In this document: one piece after another, positions 42,180-50,559 of the stretch
How positions within the stretch are numbered: the first letter of the stretch is position 1
Layout of the letters: the number at the start of each line of letters is the position of its first letter
Assembly: GCA_017634595.1 (NCBI GenBank)
Contig: JAGBNC010000016.1
Location: 124,001 to 188,000, forward strand
Length of the DNA stretch: 64,000 nucleotides
Reading direction: 5' to 3'
From: Bacteroidales bacterium
GTDB taxonomy: Bacteria; Bacteroidota; Bacteroidia; Bacteroidales; UBA932
Made by a program: the position numbers and the translations under genes
The notes under the pieces: generated by a model
Seen by the model: only the letters and a program-made list of their open reading frames with translations
The model's database searches: none
Told to the model about the DNA's origin: nothing

Positions 42180-44025
42180 CTCTCAGACATGTCTTGTGTA
42201 TGCGTATCGGCTCTTTGCCGAGGTTTTCAATCACATATTTGCCCATCGATGCGGGGACGCATGCAATCTCCATGAAGTCAAGGTCGAAGAAGCGCTCGGG
42301 ATGCTCTGCGCTGCGGATGCGCACGTGGTCGCCGTCCACCAGGGTCAGCACGTGGAACTTCTCGCCCTTGGTGTCCTGTTCGCAATGCTGGTCGAATTCC
42401 AGACGACGTAGCGAGATGTACATCTGCGGGTTCTCGCCCAGTATGAATTCTTTCCACCCTTCGCCCTCGCAGTCAAGACGTGGCTGCTGCACTATGTAAT
42501 CTTTGCTCTGCGGGTCGTGTATTACCGAGGTGCGGCGCTCCTGGTTGACGTTGAGCTCTCCGAGATGAGTGTGGATGGGCCTCTGCTTGCCGTCGAAGTC
42601 GAGCCTGAGGTAGTCGTACATCTTGTAAGTATAGGAGCCTATCGTCAGCGAACCTATCTCCAGAATTACCTGGTTGCGGCCGCTGGAATGGATGGTCCCG
42701 GCGGGAAGCATCACCTGCAGGCCCGGCCTGGACTCCTCATAGCTCACATACTTCATGTAGTCGCAGGGCTTGTGCTCCGTGTCCGCCGCTTCTATTTCCT
42801 TGAAGAAAGCGGGGATGTCGGCGTCGTCGCGGAAGCCTATAAAGGTCTTGGCCTCATGACCGGTGATCACTACGTAGTAGCTCTCGTCCTGACGCCCGAA
42901 CTCATTGTAATTCTCAACGTTGAACTTGCCTCCGGAGTGGCACTGAATGCTCATGTTGCCGGTGGAGTGGTAGGAGTCGTCCCAGTTGAAGCGTATGGGG
43001 AAATAGCCCTTGTACTTGCGCACACATTTGTCGCCCATAAGGCTCACGCCTTCTTTATGGACGAACGAGCAGTAGTTGATGTCCAGCTTCTCGCTGCCCG
43101 CTTCGACCAGCACGCTGACCTCCATCGGGATGAAATCGAATACCCATGCGGCGTTGCGCATCTTCTCCGGCAGATGGCGCTTCTCTTTCATGTAGGAGCC
43201 GCCCCATACGCCTTCCAGATAGCAGGGCTTGGCCCTGAACGGATACTTAACCAGCTGGGCGCAGATGTCGCTGAACGCGCTGAAAGGCATCATTTGCAGA
43301 TTGGCCCTGTCGTTGTCGAGGAAGTACCAGTCGAGTGCGTTCCCTGCGAAGAGTTCCTTTCGGAGTTGCACTGCATTCTCAAAGTCGCAGTAGTAGCAGC
43401 GCCTGATGGTGCGGTTGATGATGCCCGTGTGCTTTTTGCCAAGGTTGGCATATTCTCCGGCCCTGATACGGAGCATGGAGTTCATGGGGGTTATGTCAAA
43501 CCAGCACTTCACATCGTACAGGCTGCGGAATGCTTCTGCAAGGCAGCCGTATCCGTACACCACGACTATGCGTCCGGCGGCTTTGTGAGTGGAAAGTTCT
43601 TTCCGGAATGCTTCCGCCTTTGCTTCATCTGTGAGACCTGCGTAACCTCCGTGGTAAACCTTGCCGTAGAGCAGCGTGGGGTCTATTTTGGTGTCCCAGA
43701 TGAGCAGAGGGTCGATGATGGCGTCTATCTCCGCTCCGCTCTTGAGCGTGGCTGAGTTGAAGTCCAAGGTCTCGAGCTGCAGGCCGAGCAGGTCGCACTC
43801 TCTTGACATAAGGTTGATCAAGAGGTCCCATTTGGCGGTGGTGTAACCGTCCAAGGCGACTATCACGCCGTCCTTGCGGGCCGCTTGTGAGAGCGAGGCG
43901 ACGAACTTTTTGGCTACGTTGGGCGTGCCGGCGCCAACTATTGATTTTACTGTCCCTTCCGAGAGCTCAGGCCTGTTCACGGGCTTGGGGTCGTGATAAG
44001 GGAAGGGGTTGTACATGAAGCTCAT
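42154..44025 (-). CDS. Type I phosphomannose-isomerase-like protein with degenerate kinase-like N-terminal domain
   Basis: 623 residues in two parts. Residues about 30-235 resemble a uridine-kinase-like P-loop domain, but the loop (DGYTTAKW, residues 59-66) lacks the GxxGxGKS/T motif, so kinase activity is doubtful. Residues about 260-620 are a cupin fold with the type I phosphomannose isomerase set: SIQCHSGG (Gln361, His363), DESYYVV (Glu381) and LPAGTIHSSG (His446). It would interconvert an aldose- and a ketose-phosphate, classically mannose-6-P and fructose-6-P. Context (isomerase, ROK kinase, MFS) places it in cytoplasmic catabolism of the imported sugar. Confidence 0.72.
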   Translation of the reverse strand: MSFMYNPFPYHDPKPVNRPELSEGTVKSIVGAGTPNVAKKFVASLSQAARKDGVIVALDGYTTAKWDLLINLMSRECDLLGLQLETLDFNSATLKSGAEIDAIIDPLLIWDTKIDPTLLYGKVYHGGYAGLTDEAKAEAFRKELSTHKAAGRIVVVYGYGCLAEAFRSLYDVKCWFDITPMNSMLRIRAGEYANLGKKHTGIINRTIRRCYYCDFENAVQLRKELFAGNALDWYFLDNDRANLQMMPFSAFSDICAQLVKYPFRAKPCYLEGVWGGSYMKEKRHLPEKMRNAAWVFDFIPMEVSVLVEAGSEKLDINYCSFVHKEGVSLMGDKCVRKYKGYFPIRFNWDDSYHSTGNMSIQCHSGGKFNVENYNEFGRQDESYYVVITGHEAKTFIGFRDDADIPAFFKEIEAADTEHKPCDYMKYVSYEESRPGLQVMLPAGTIHSSGRNQVILEIGSLTIGSYTYKMYDYLRLDFDGKQRPIHTHLGELNVNQERRTSVIHDPQSKDYIVQQPRLDCEGEGWKEFILGENPQMYISLRRLEFDQHCEQDTKGEKFHVLTLVDGDHVRIRSAEHPERFFDLDFMEIACVPASMGKYVIENLGKEPIRIHKTCLRDGFENDPA

Positions 44026-44032
44026 AACTTAT

Positions 44033-45472
44033 CTATCTAATGTCGTAAAATTCAAATCCCATGATTTCGGCAAATGCCTTCAGCTGCGGCCTGCAGTCGC
44101 CATCGACAACTGCGAAATGCTGCGTCGTTCCTATGTTCAGTACTTTCTCGAACAGTTCCTTCACAGGGACCACCGGTTTGAAGATGGTATGTGTGTAGGT
44201 AGCGAGAATCTGGGTGCCGGGCAGGCTCTCCGCCTGGAATGTGACAAGCTTGTAGCGGCCGTCTTCTTCGAATATTCCGGCCACGGTCTTCATGCCGGGG
44301 CTTATGCGGTACCATGCGAACGGGGCTCCGGCGTACTTCCAGCTGGTCTTGGCAAAGCGTACGTCGCGGGCTATTACCACGTTCTGCTGCCAGGCAGGGT
44401 CGTTGTGGTCGTTGGGACCGGCGTGGCCTCCTGCGAAGGTGCCGAAGTCGTCTTCGATGTGGAAAGGTTCGATGAAGTTGACATGCTTGCCTGTGAGGAG
44501 CTTGAGGACGTAAGTGGCCAGGCCTGCGCCTATGTCGGCCTCGGGCACCAGGACGCTCACATTGTCGTTGAACCACTGCGGATAGAATCCGGCGCGGCAT
44601 CCTGCCGTACGGAAAGTGGCCTGGTCAATGTCGTTGTACACGAAGCAGTCGATGTCGTTCTTCTGGGCCATCTTCTTAATGGCGAGTGATGCCTTGACGC
44701 AGCCTATGAACTTGTCGTACTCTACGTCTTCCATCATGCGGTACTTGGAGGTGAGCTCATCTGCGTAAGCCTTCACTTCTTCGTCGCTAAGGGCGTCTAT
44801 CTCAGCACCGTAGTCGCTGTATGGCAGGTAATGTATCTCCGGCCCGATCTTGTTGAACAGGTCGTAGTTGTCAATGTAGGTGCTCCACATTGCCTCGTTC
44901 ATGTTTGCCATAAGTCCAACGTTTGAATTACGCAGTATGGCGCGTGCCCGGGCGGCTTCGGAATATACCTTTAGCTTCTCGGTAATCTGCTCCCTTGTGC
45001 CCATGACGGTGAGGACATTGTGCCTTGGCACTCTCTTTATGCTTCCGGAGGCTTCCAGCGAGCCGACCAGCGTCCCTGCACACAGGTAGTCGATGAAATC
45101 GTCCTCGTCGATCGAGGTCTCGAAACTCATCCTGGACTTGGCTACATTGCAGAATATGATGGGGATGTCGGGGCAGTCGCGGAGGAACCTTATCCACGCG
45201 AAATCTTCGCTCCATGACAGGAACTCGGCGTAGATGAAATCTACTTTGGAGTTATAGAACAGGTCCATTGCGCGCTTGGCGTCTTCTTTCTCATAGATTA
45301 TTCCCGGATCGGTTATGTCAAGGAATCCAAGCGTGCCTTTGATTTCCTCCACTGCTTTGAGCTTGCGCTCATGGTATGTTCCTCTCTTCGGTCCGCTCAA
45401 ATTCTTGAACCGTGGTGAAGCTATGAGCAGGAGACCCGCCCGAGCTTTCCGTTGTTTATCTGTTGCTTTCAT
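44033..45472 (-). CDS. L-fucose/L-arabinose isomerase-like protein
   Basis: 479 residues, cytoplasmic. It has the fold signature of fucose/arabinose isomerases: an N-terminal domain with FLDITDPGIIYEKEDAKRA and VDFIYAEFLSWSED, a middle domain (VGLMANMNEAMW, YDKFIGCVKASLAIKKMA, DIDCFVYNDIDQATF) and a C-terminal domain (EPFHIEDDFGTFAGGHAGP, RDVRFAKTSWKYAGAPFAWYRISPGMK). Metal-binding candidates are in DVEYDKF and HIEDDF. Members interconvert aldoses and ketoses; the exact sugar is not deducible. Its ATG shares one base with the MFS stop (TAATG). Confidence 0.75.
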   Translation of the reverse strand: MKATDKQRKARAGLLLIASPRFKNLSGPKRGTYHERKLKAVEEIKGTLGFLDITDPGIIYEKEDAKRAMDLFYNSKVDFIYAEFLSWSEDFAWIRFLRDCPDIPIIFCNVAKSRMSFETSIDEDDFIDYLCAGTLVGSLEASGSIKRVPRHNVLTVMGTREQITEKLKVYSEAARARAILRNSNVGLMANMNEAMWSTYIDNYDLFNKIGPEIHYLPYSDYGAEIDALSDEEVKAYADELTSKYRMMEDVEYDKFIGCVKASLAIKKMAQKNDIDCFVYNDIDQATFRTAGCRAGFYPQWFNDNVSVLVPEADIGAGLATYVLKLLTGKHVNFIEPFHIEDDFGTFAGGHAGPNDHNDPAWQQNVVIARDVRFAKTSWKYAGAPFAWYRISPGMKTVAGIFEEDGRYKLVTFQAESLPGTQILATYTHTIFKPVVPVKELFEKVLNIGTTQHFAVVDGDCRPQLKAFAEIMGFEFYDIR

Positions 45473-46797
45473 TATTTGTTGTAGATTTTTGAATAATCTT
45501 TGTTGTAGTGCTTATAGCTTACCCAGAGACATGCTATCCCGCATATCAGCCATATGGCGCCGAGTATGGGGAAGGTGGCGTTGAGGCTGCCCGTGGCTTC
45601 CTTGATGAGGGCGAGGATGTAGGGAGCGGTGGCTCCGACAGCGAATCCGGTCATGATCATGGCGCTTGAGCAGGATGCGTGCAGGTGTTCGGGGGTCACA
45701 TCGTATAGGGCTGCGTAGATGTTGGCGTCGAAGAATGCCCTGAAAAAGCCCCATCCGGCAAAGCACAAGTACAAGATCCAGAGGCTCCCGGCGCTGCCCA
45801 TGAAGGGAAGGAATATGGCTCCGAGTATCAGTCCGGCTCCCTGGATCACCATCCTGAGGCGTGGACTCCGGGCTGCCCATTTGTCGGAGAGCGAACCAGC
45901 CAGAAGCACTCCGGCGAATGCTGCTACGTATGTCCAGAGCATTGAATTGAGGCCGGCCTGGGCACCTGTCTGCCCGAAGTTCTCTTGAAGGAAGGTGGGG
46001 ACCCAGGTCATGTAGCCGGTGATTACGAAGATGAACCCGCAGAAGCCTATGGTGACCATGAGGGCTGTGGGAGTGGTAAATACTGTCTTGAATCCGTCGA
46101 GCAGGCCTGGCTTCCCTTGGGCAGGAGCCTGCCCTTGGACGGCCCCGAGGCGACTTTGGCCCTTACGAACAGGAGCCCCGGGGCCGCCCGAGGACTGGTC
46201 CTGCCCCTCTGCAGCTGCGGCCGGTGCATCCTTGAGCCGCAGTGCCATGACCAGCGCCCATATTACGCCGGCGCCGCCGAAGATATAGAAGGCGTACTGC
46301 CACCCCAGATGGTCTCCGATGTAGCCGGCAAGCCATCCTGCAAGGATGACACCCACATAATATGATGTCTGGTGTATGGACATGGCGCGGGCCCTCGTGT
46401 CGGTGTGGTACTGGCCCAGCAGGGAGTAGTTGGCCGGCCCGAAGAACGCCTCTCCGCCGCCTGTGGCCACCGACCTGGTAAGTATCAGCATGAACACACC
46501 GTTTGCCAGACCGGTAAACATGGTGGCTATGCTCCAGAACAATATGCTCAAGGTGGTTACCCATTTACGGCTGAAGCGGTCTCCGACCCACCCTCCGATG
46601 GGTACCATCAGCGCGTAGAAGAGGTTGAAAAACACTGCTATAAGGCTGATGGAGGTGTCCGTGAGCGAGAGGCTGTCACGTATGAGGGGCAGGACGGAAT
46701 TGAACACCTGACGGTCTCCTTGGTTGAGCAGATAAGCTACCCATAGGAGAGCCAGGACTTCCCACTTGTAATACTTTGAAAAACGTTTCATTTTCAT
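45472..46797 (-). CDS. MFS transporter (ACS/hexuronate-type), first gene of the large operon
   Basis: About 441 residues from ATG 46797 (a second in-frame ATG is at 46791). Twelve spans are predicted. Features: GDRQVFNSVLPLIRDSL in helix 1, GGWVGDRFSRKW in the 2-3 loop, GGGEAFFGPANYSLLGQYH, and a long Gly/Pro/Gln-rich central loop (about residues 200-230) unusual for the group. It imports a monosaccharide or sugar acid across the inner membrane. The 5' leader is very short because the tandem operator and -7 box abut the start codon, so repressor binding would block initiation of the whole operon. Confidence 0.85.
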   Translation of the reverse strand: MKMKRFSKYYKWEVLALLWVAYLLNQGDRQVFNSVLPLIRDSLSLTDTSISLIAVFFNLFYALMVPIGGWVGDRFSRKWVTTLSILFWSIATMFTGLANGVFMLILTRSVATGGGEAFFGPANYSLLGQYHTDTRARAMSIHQTSYYVGVILAGWLAGYIGDHLGWQYAFYIFGGAGVIWALVMALRLKDAPAAAAEGQDQSSGGPGAPVRKGQSRLGAVQGQAPAQGKPGLLDGFKTVFTTPTALMVTIGFCGFIFVITGYMTWVPTFLQENFGQTGAQAGLNSMLWTYVAAFAGVLLAGSLSDKWAARSPRLRMVIQGAGLILGAIFLPFMGSAGSLWILYLCFAGWGFFRAFFDANIYAALYDVTPEHLHASCSSAMIMTGFAVGATAPYILALIKEATGSLNATFPILGAIWLICGIACLWVSYKHYNKDYSKIYNK

Positions 46798-46816
46798 CTG
46801 TGGTGTGCTGTGGTGC
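46797..46816 (-). promoter_or_regulatory. Tandem 10-bp operator, site 3
   Basis: Minus strand GCACCACAGC then ACACCACAGA. Its first G is the last base of the -7 box at 46816-46823 (TAATTTTG), the same placement as at 14255. The opposite-strand promoter for the mutarotase-like gene has its -7 box 31 bases away. Confidence 0.72.
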
Positions 46817-46823
46817 AAAATTA
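46816..46823 (-). promoter_or_regulatory. -7 box of the ten-gene operon
   Basis: TAATTTTG on the minus strand, matching TAnnTTTG, directly joined to the tandem operator and about 19 bases from the MFS ATG. No clear -33 TTG is visible in the AT-rich upstream sequence. Confidence 0.6.
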
Positions 46824-46847
46824 TAAAAAATAATTGAAAAAGTTTGT

Positions 46848-46855
46848 TAATTTTG
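46848..46855 (+). promoter_or_regulatory. -7 box of the mutarotase-GH127 operon
   Basis: TAATTTTG on the plus strand, 8 bases before the ATG at 46864. It is divergent from the ten-gene operon promoter. Confidence 0.55.
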
Positions 46856-46863
46856 CGCTAGTT

Positions 46864-47709
46864 ATGATAAGTCTGGCAGATAAATCCCTTGATTTGCTTC
46901 TGCATGCACCAGAGGACGGCTTTTACTGCGGCACGAGGTTCGACCGTTCGGGCGTCTTCGGAAGCGCCTTGTGGCGCGGTGTGCAGATGGCCGGCCAGTG
47001 GTATGAGAAATATGACCCCTGTGCTCACGATGCGGTACAGGGGCCTGCAGAGGAATTCTCCCCCGTAGGCTTTGAAGAGGCACGGGCGGGGGATACCTTC
47101 ATCAAACCCGGGGTCGGCCGGCTGATCCGTCCCGACGATGCTCCGTACGACCGTTTCCGTCTGTACGAGATTTCCGACCCGGGGGCTTGGAGCACTGACT
47201 GCCGCCCATCGTCAGTGGTCTTCCGCCACATCCTGTCCGGAGTGTACGATTATTCCAAGGAGATTGTGCTGCTCGGCTCCTCCTGCTTTGAGATAAGGCA
47301 CAGTCTGGCGGCTTTGGGCCCTCAGCTCACGTGCGAAGTGTATAACCATAACTTCTGGACCTTCGGCCGCTTGGCTGTCGGCCCTTCCCGCCGTATCGAT
47401 TTCCCCTTCACTCCGGAAGGACATTGGCGTTCAGTCTATGACAGCGTGCGCTTCACCGGGGCCGGAGTGCGCTTTTCGCGTGCGCTTAATGCATGGGAGA
47501 GCGTGTACAGCGGCGATATCCACAAGGCGTCAGGAGACGGCATGCCATACGATATGTTCATATCTGACAATGGCGTCCGGGTCCATATAGAAGGCGACCT
47601 GCCCGTCACCCGCACCGTGCTTTGGGCGAACCACCGCATTGCTTGCCTTGAACCTTATAATACCATTCAAACCCCCGTCCGTTGGACAATACGTTATACT
47701 TATGATTAA
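46864..47709 (+). CDS. Aldose-epimerase-like (galactose mutarotase-fold) protein
   Basis: 281 residues from ATG 46864, chosen because it follows a -7 box and the upstream codons lie inside the promoter. There is no export signal. The beta-rich sequence (GFYCGTRFDRSGVFGSALWRG in outline, LTCEVYNHNFWTFG, DFPFTPEGHW, VRWTIRYTYD) recalls the mutarotase fold, including a conserved H in YNHNFW and a C-terminal acidic strand. A cytoplasmic anomer-interconverting role for the imported sugar is plausible but not proven. Its last codons overlap the GH127 start by 8 bases. Confidence 0.5.
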   Translation: MISLADKSLDLLLHAPEDGFYCGTRFDRSGVFGSALWRGVQMAGQWYEKYDPCAHDAVQGPAEEFSPVGFEEARAGDTFIKPGVGRLIRPDDAPYDRFRLYEISDPGAWSTDCRPSSVVFRHILSGVYDYSKEIVLLGSSCFEIRHSLAALGPQLTCEVYNHNFWTFGRLAVGPSRRIDFPFTPEGHWRSVYDSVRFTGAGVRFSRALNAWESVYSGDIHKASGDGMPYDMFISDNGVRVHIEGDLPVTRTVLWANHRIACLEPYNTIQTPVRWTIRYTYD

Positions 47710-49678
47710 GAAACTGCTTATAGTATTATCGTTCCTGCTGCCGCTTTCCGCCGCTGCGCAGGTGTTTAACCGTGAGCCTCTTGCCGGAGGCGACTATGCT
47801 GCCCTCCCGCTTGGTGCCGTCAAGGCAGAGGGCTGGCTGCGAGACCAGCTGCAGCGTCAGGCCGCAGGTGCCACTGGACAGTGGGACCTGATGTATCCCG
47901 AAGTAGTGGGTGACAACAACGCCTGGATAGGCGGCGACGGGGATACCTGGGAGCGAGGGCCCTACTGGATAGACGGTCTGCTCCCTCTGGCCTACTTGCT
48001 TGATGACAAGGTACTTATCGCCAAGGCCGGCAAGTGGGTGGAGGCTATGCTCACTTCCGCAACACCAGAAGGATATTTCGGCAACGGAACCGACCACCCT
48101 TATGTGGAGGGGCTCCAGAGGGGTAAGTCACATGACTGGTGGCCCAAGATGGTGGCCCTCAAAATACTTCAGCAGTACTACGAAGCTACTCAGGACCCGC
48201 GGGTGCTCGATGTCCTTGACGGCTATTTCCGTTATCAGCTCAAAACACTTCCCGACAAGCCGCTTGGACATTGGTCATTCTGGGCCGAGTGGCGTGCCGC
48301 CGATAACCTTCAGGTGATATACTGGCTGTACAACATAACCGGCGGGCAGCACCTTCTGAAGCTTGCGGAACTCATTCACTCTCAAGCGGTAGATTTTACT
48401 TCGATGTTCTGGGACGGCGGCGTTTTCCGCACCCAGAATTCGATTCACTGCGTCAATCTCGCTCAAGGCTTCAAGACCCCTCTCGTATGGTGGCAGCAGT
48501 CGCATTCCGACCGTGACCTTCAGGCCCCGGAAAAGGCGCTGGAGGCTATACGTACGACCATAGGCTTCCCCATGGGACTGTGGGCCGGCGATGAGTTGCT
48601 CCACTTCGGAGAGCCTACCAGGGGATCGGAGCTGTGTACTGCTGTGGAGATGATGTATTCTCTCGAAGAGATGCTCAAGATCAGCGGCAATCCCGCATGG
48701 GCGGATCTTCTGGAAAGGGTGGCTTTCAATGCCCTTCCTACCCAGGCTTCCGACGATTATCTCACTCACCAGTATTTTCAGCAGGTCAACCAGATAGCAT
48801 GCACCGTGAACCGTCGCAACTTCGTCACTGAGCACTATGGCACCGACAATGTGTTCGGGCTCCTCAACGGATACCCCTGCTGTGCCTGCAACATGCATCA
48901 GGGCTGGCCCAAATTCACCCGTAACCTATGGTACGCCACACGCGACGGCGGTCTGGCGGCGTTTATTTACGCGCCGTGCACTGTGTCCACCGAGGTCTCG
49001 GGCAAGAAAGTCACTTTGGTGGAAGATACATTCTATCCTTTCGACGGCAAGGTCACAGTCACTGTGAAACTGGAGCGGAAATGCTCCAAGCTTCGCCTGC
49101 CTCTGGAATTCCGGGTCCCTTCCTGGTGCAAGGAGGCTGTGGCAGAGTATAAGGGTGGATCGGTCAGGGCTGAGGGAGGCACCATGCTCAAGATAGACGA
49201 CAAGTGGAAGGACGGTGACCGTATTACCCTGAGTTTTCCGATGGAAATAAGTACCTCCAAGTGGTACGACGGCGCTACGGTGGTGGAGCGCGGACCGCTG
49301 GTGTATGCCCTCAAGATGCAGGAGACCTGGACCAGGAAAGAGTTTACCGGCGCCGATTCAGCCAAATACGGACCGTATTATTATGAGGTGACATCCAACT
49401 CCCGGTGGAACTTCGGTTTCCGCCGTTCCGACATGCAGTTCAGCGTGATGGAAGAGCGTCCCTACGACGGTTCATGGCCCTGGACTGTCGACAATGCTCC
49501 CGTGACATTGAAGGCCAAAGCAGTAGTCCTGCCCGACTGGAAGGAGTACAACGGCTCAGCAGGTCCCATCGCCTACTTCACTGAAGACGGCAAGGACACA
49601 AGCGAAACCGCCTGGATAGAACTCATTCCATACGGTTGTACAACGCTCCGTATAGCCGAGTTTCCTACCAGGCGGTAG
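47702..49678 (+). CDS. GH127-family (DUF1680) beta-L-arabinofuranosidase-like enzyme
   Basis: 658 residues from ATG 47702, giving an export signal (KKLLIVLSFLLPLSAAAQ). The (alpha/alpha)6 barrel has GPYWIDGLLPLAYLLDD, HWSFWAEWRAADN, GSELCTAVEMMYSLEEML with Glu310 and Cys312, and GYPCCACNMHQGWPKF with Cys393/Cys394; together these match the zinc site and cysteine nucleophile of GH127/GH146. C-terminal beta domains follow (VERGPLVYALK). Family members remove beta-L-arabinofuranose, though some act on other sugars. Overlap with the mutarotase-like gene shows coexpression. Confidence 0.83.
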   Translation: MIKKLLIVLSFLLPLSAAAQVFNREPLAGGDYAALPLGAVKAEGWLRDQLQRQAAGATGQWDLMYPEVVGDNNAWIGGDGDTWERGPYWIDGLLPLAYLLDDKVLIAKAGKWVEAMLTSATPEGYFGNGTDHPYVEGLQRGKSHDWWPKMVALKILQQYYEATQDPRVLDVLDGYFRYQLKTLPDKPLGHWSFWAEWRAADNLQVIYWLYNITGGQHLLKLAELIHSQAVDFTSMFWDGGVFRTQNSIHCVNLAQGFKTPLVWWQQSHSDRDLQAPEKALEAIRTTIGFPMGLWAGDELLHFGEPTRGSELCTAVEMMYSLEEMLKISGNPAWADLLERVAFNALPTQASDDYLTHQYFQQVNQIACTVNRRNFVTEHYGTDNVFGLLNGYPCCACNMHQGWPKFTRNLWYATRDGGLAAFIYAPCTVSTEVSGKKVTLVEDTFYPFDGKVTVTVKLERKCSKLRLPLEFRVPSWCKEAVAEYKGGSVRAEGGTMLKIDDKWKDGDRITLSFPMEISTSKWYDGATVVERGPLVYALKMQETWTRKEFTGADSAKYGPYYYEVTSNSRWNFGFRRSDMQFSVMEERPYDGSWPWTVDNAPVTLKAKAVVLPDWKEYNGSAGPIAYFTEDGKDTSETAWIELIPYGCTTLRIAEFPTRR

Positions 49679-49696
49679 CAGTGGCTGTGTAAGACT

Positions 49697-50557
49697 TTAT
49701 CTGTCGAAGTTCCTGGATGCGAAGGGAAGCGCCATCCTAAGAGCTGTGTGCCAGTATTCCTGCACGTGGCCGCCGTCGCGGACGCGGAATTCGCATTTGA
49801 TTTTGGCCGCTTTCATCTTGCGGTGGAAGTCCTCATTGAGTTCCAGCAGTTTGTCATCGTCTCCGCAGTCGATGAACCAGGCGACGGTACGCAGTTTGTC
49901 AATTGTGGCCTCGTCTGCATTGTCAAGGAAGTCGAGAGCCGAATGTTCGCATACGGACTGGCAAACTATGTAAAGCTTGTCGCCGACTTTCTGGTTGCGT
50001 CCCACCTCGTTCATCTTGTTGTCCAGCCAGGCGCTCATGGCGTAGCAGCTGGAGAACATGTCGGGATGCCTCTGGGCATATACGGTGCTTCCGCCGCCGC
50101 CCATCGACAGGCCCATTATGGCTCGGTGTCCCTTGTCGCCCGTTATCCGGTACTTGGTCTCGACCCAGGGCAGAAACTCCTTGAAGAAGAAGTCTTCGTA
50201 GTTCCATCCCGGCATGTTGAAATAGCCGTTCTGTACGTTGCGCGCATCGGGATGGCCGGCGTTAGGCATGATGATGACCATGGGCACTGCCTCTCCTGAG
50301 GCTATGAATTCGTCGGCCACGCCTTTCATGCGGAGCTGGTCAACCCAGTTGGCGTATGTGCCATACAACCCATGAAGCAGATAGACTACAGGATAAGTCC
50401 TGTCCGACTGTTCAAAACCGCTGGGGAGGTACACGTTGAACTTTACCTGGGCACCCAGGATCTCGCTGCGGAGGCTGTCTGTGACAACCCTACCCGCATT
50501 AACACGAACTGCCGGCAGAGCCAGCAGTACGAGTAAAACACAGAAGAAACGTTTCAT
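49697..50557 (-). CDS. CE1/esterase-D-type secreted esterase
   Basis: 286 residues from ATG 50557, chosen for its signal peptide (MKRFFCVLLVLLALP) and for lying 2 bases after the upstream stop. The alpha/beta-hydrolase core has YPVVYLLHGLYG (oxyanion region), MPNAGHPDARNV, the nucleophile Ser151 in IMGLSMGGGGS, an acid in FIDCGDDDKL and a histidine in DGGHVQEYWH. Family members hydrolyse feruloyl or acetyl esters on plant glycans, or small acyl esters. It ends 18 bases from the convergent GH127 stop. Confidence 0.85.
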   Translation of the reverse strand: MKRFFCVLLVLLALPAVRVNAGRVVTDSLRSEILGAQVKFNVYLPSGFEQSDRTYPVVYLLHGLYGTYANWVDQLRMKGVADEFIASGEAVPMVIIMPNAGHPDARNVQNGYFNMPGWNYEDFFFKEFLPWVETKYRITGDKGHRAIMGLSMGGGGSTVYAQRHPDMFSSCYAMSAWLDNKMNEVGRNQKVGDKLYIVCQSVCEHSALDFLDNADEATIDKLRTVAWFIDCGDDDKLLELNEDFHRKMKAAKIKCEFRVRDGGHVQEYWHTALRMALPFASRNFDR

Positions 50558-50559
50558 AT

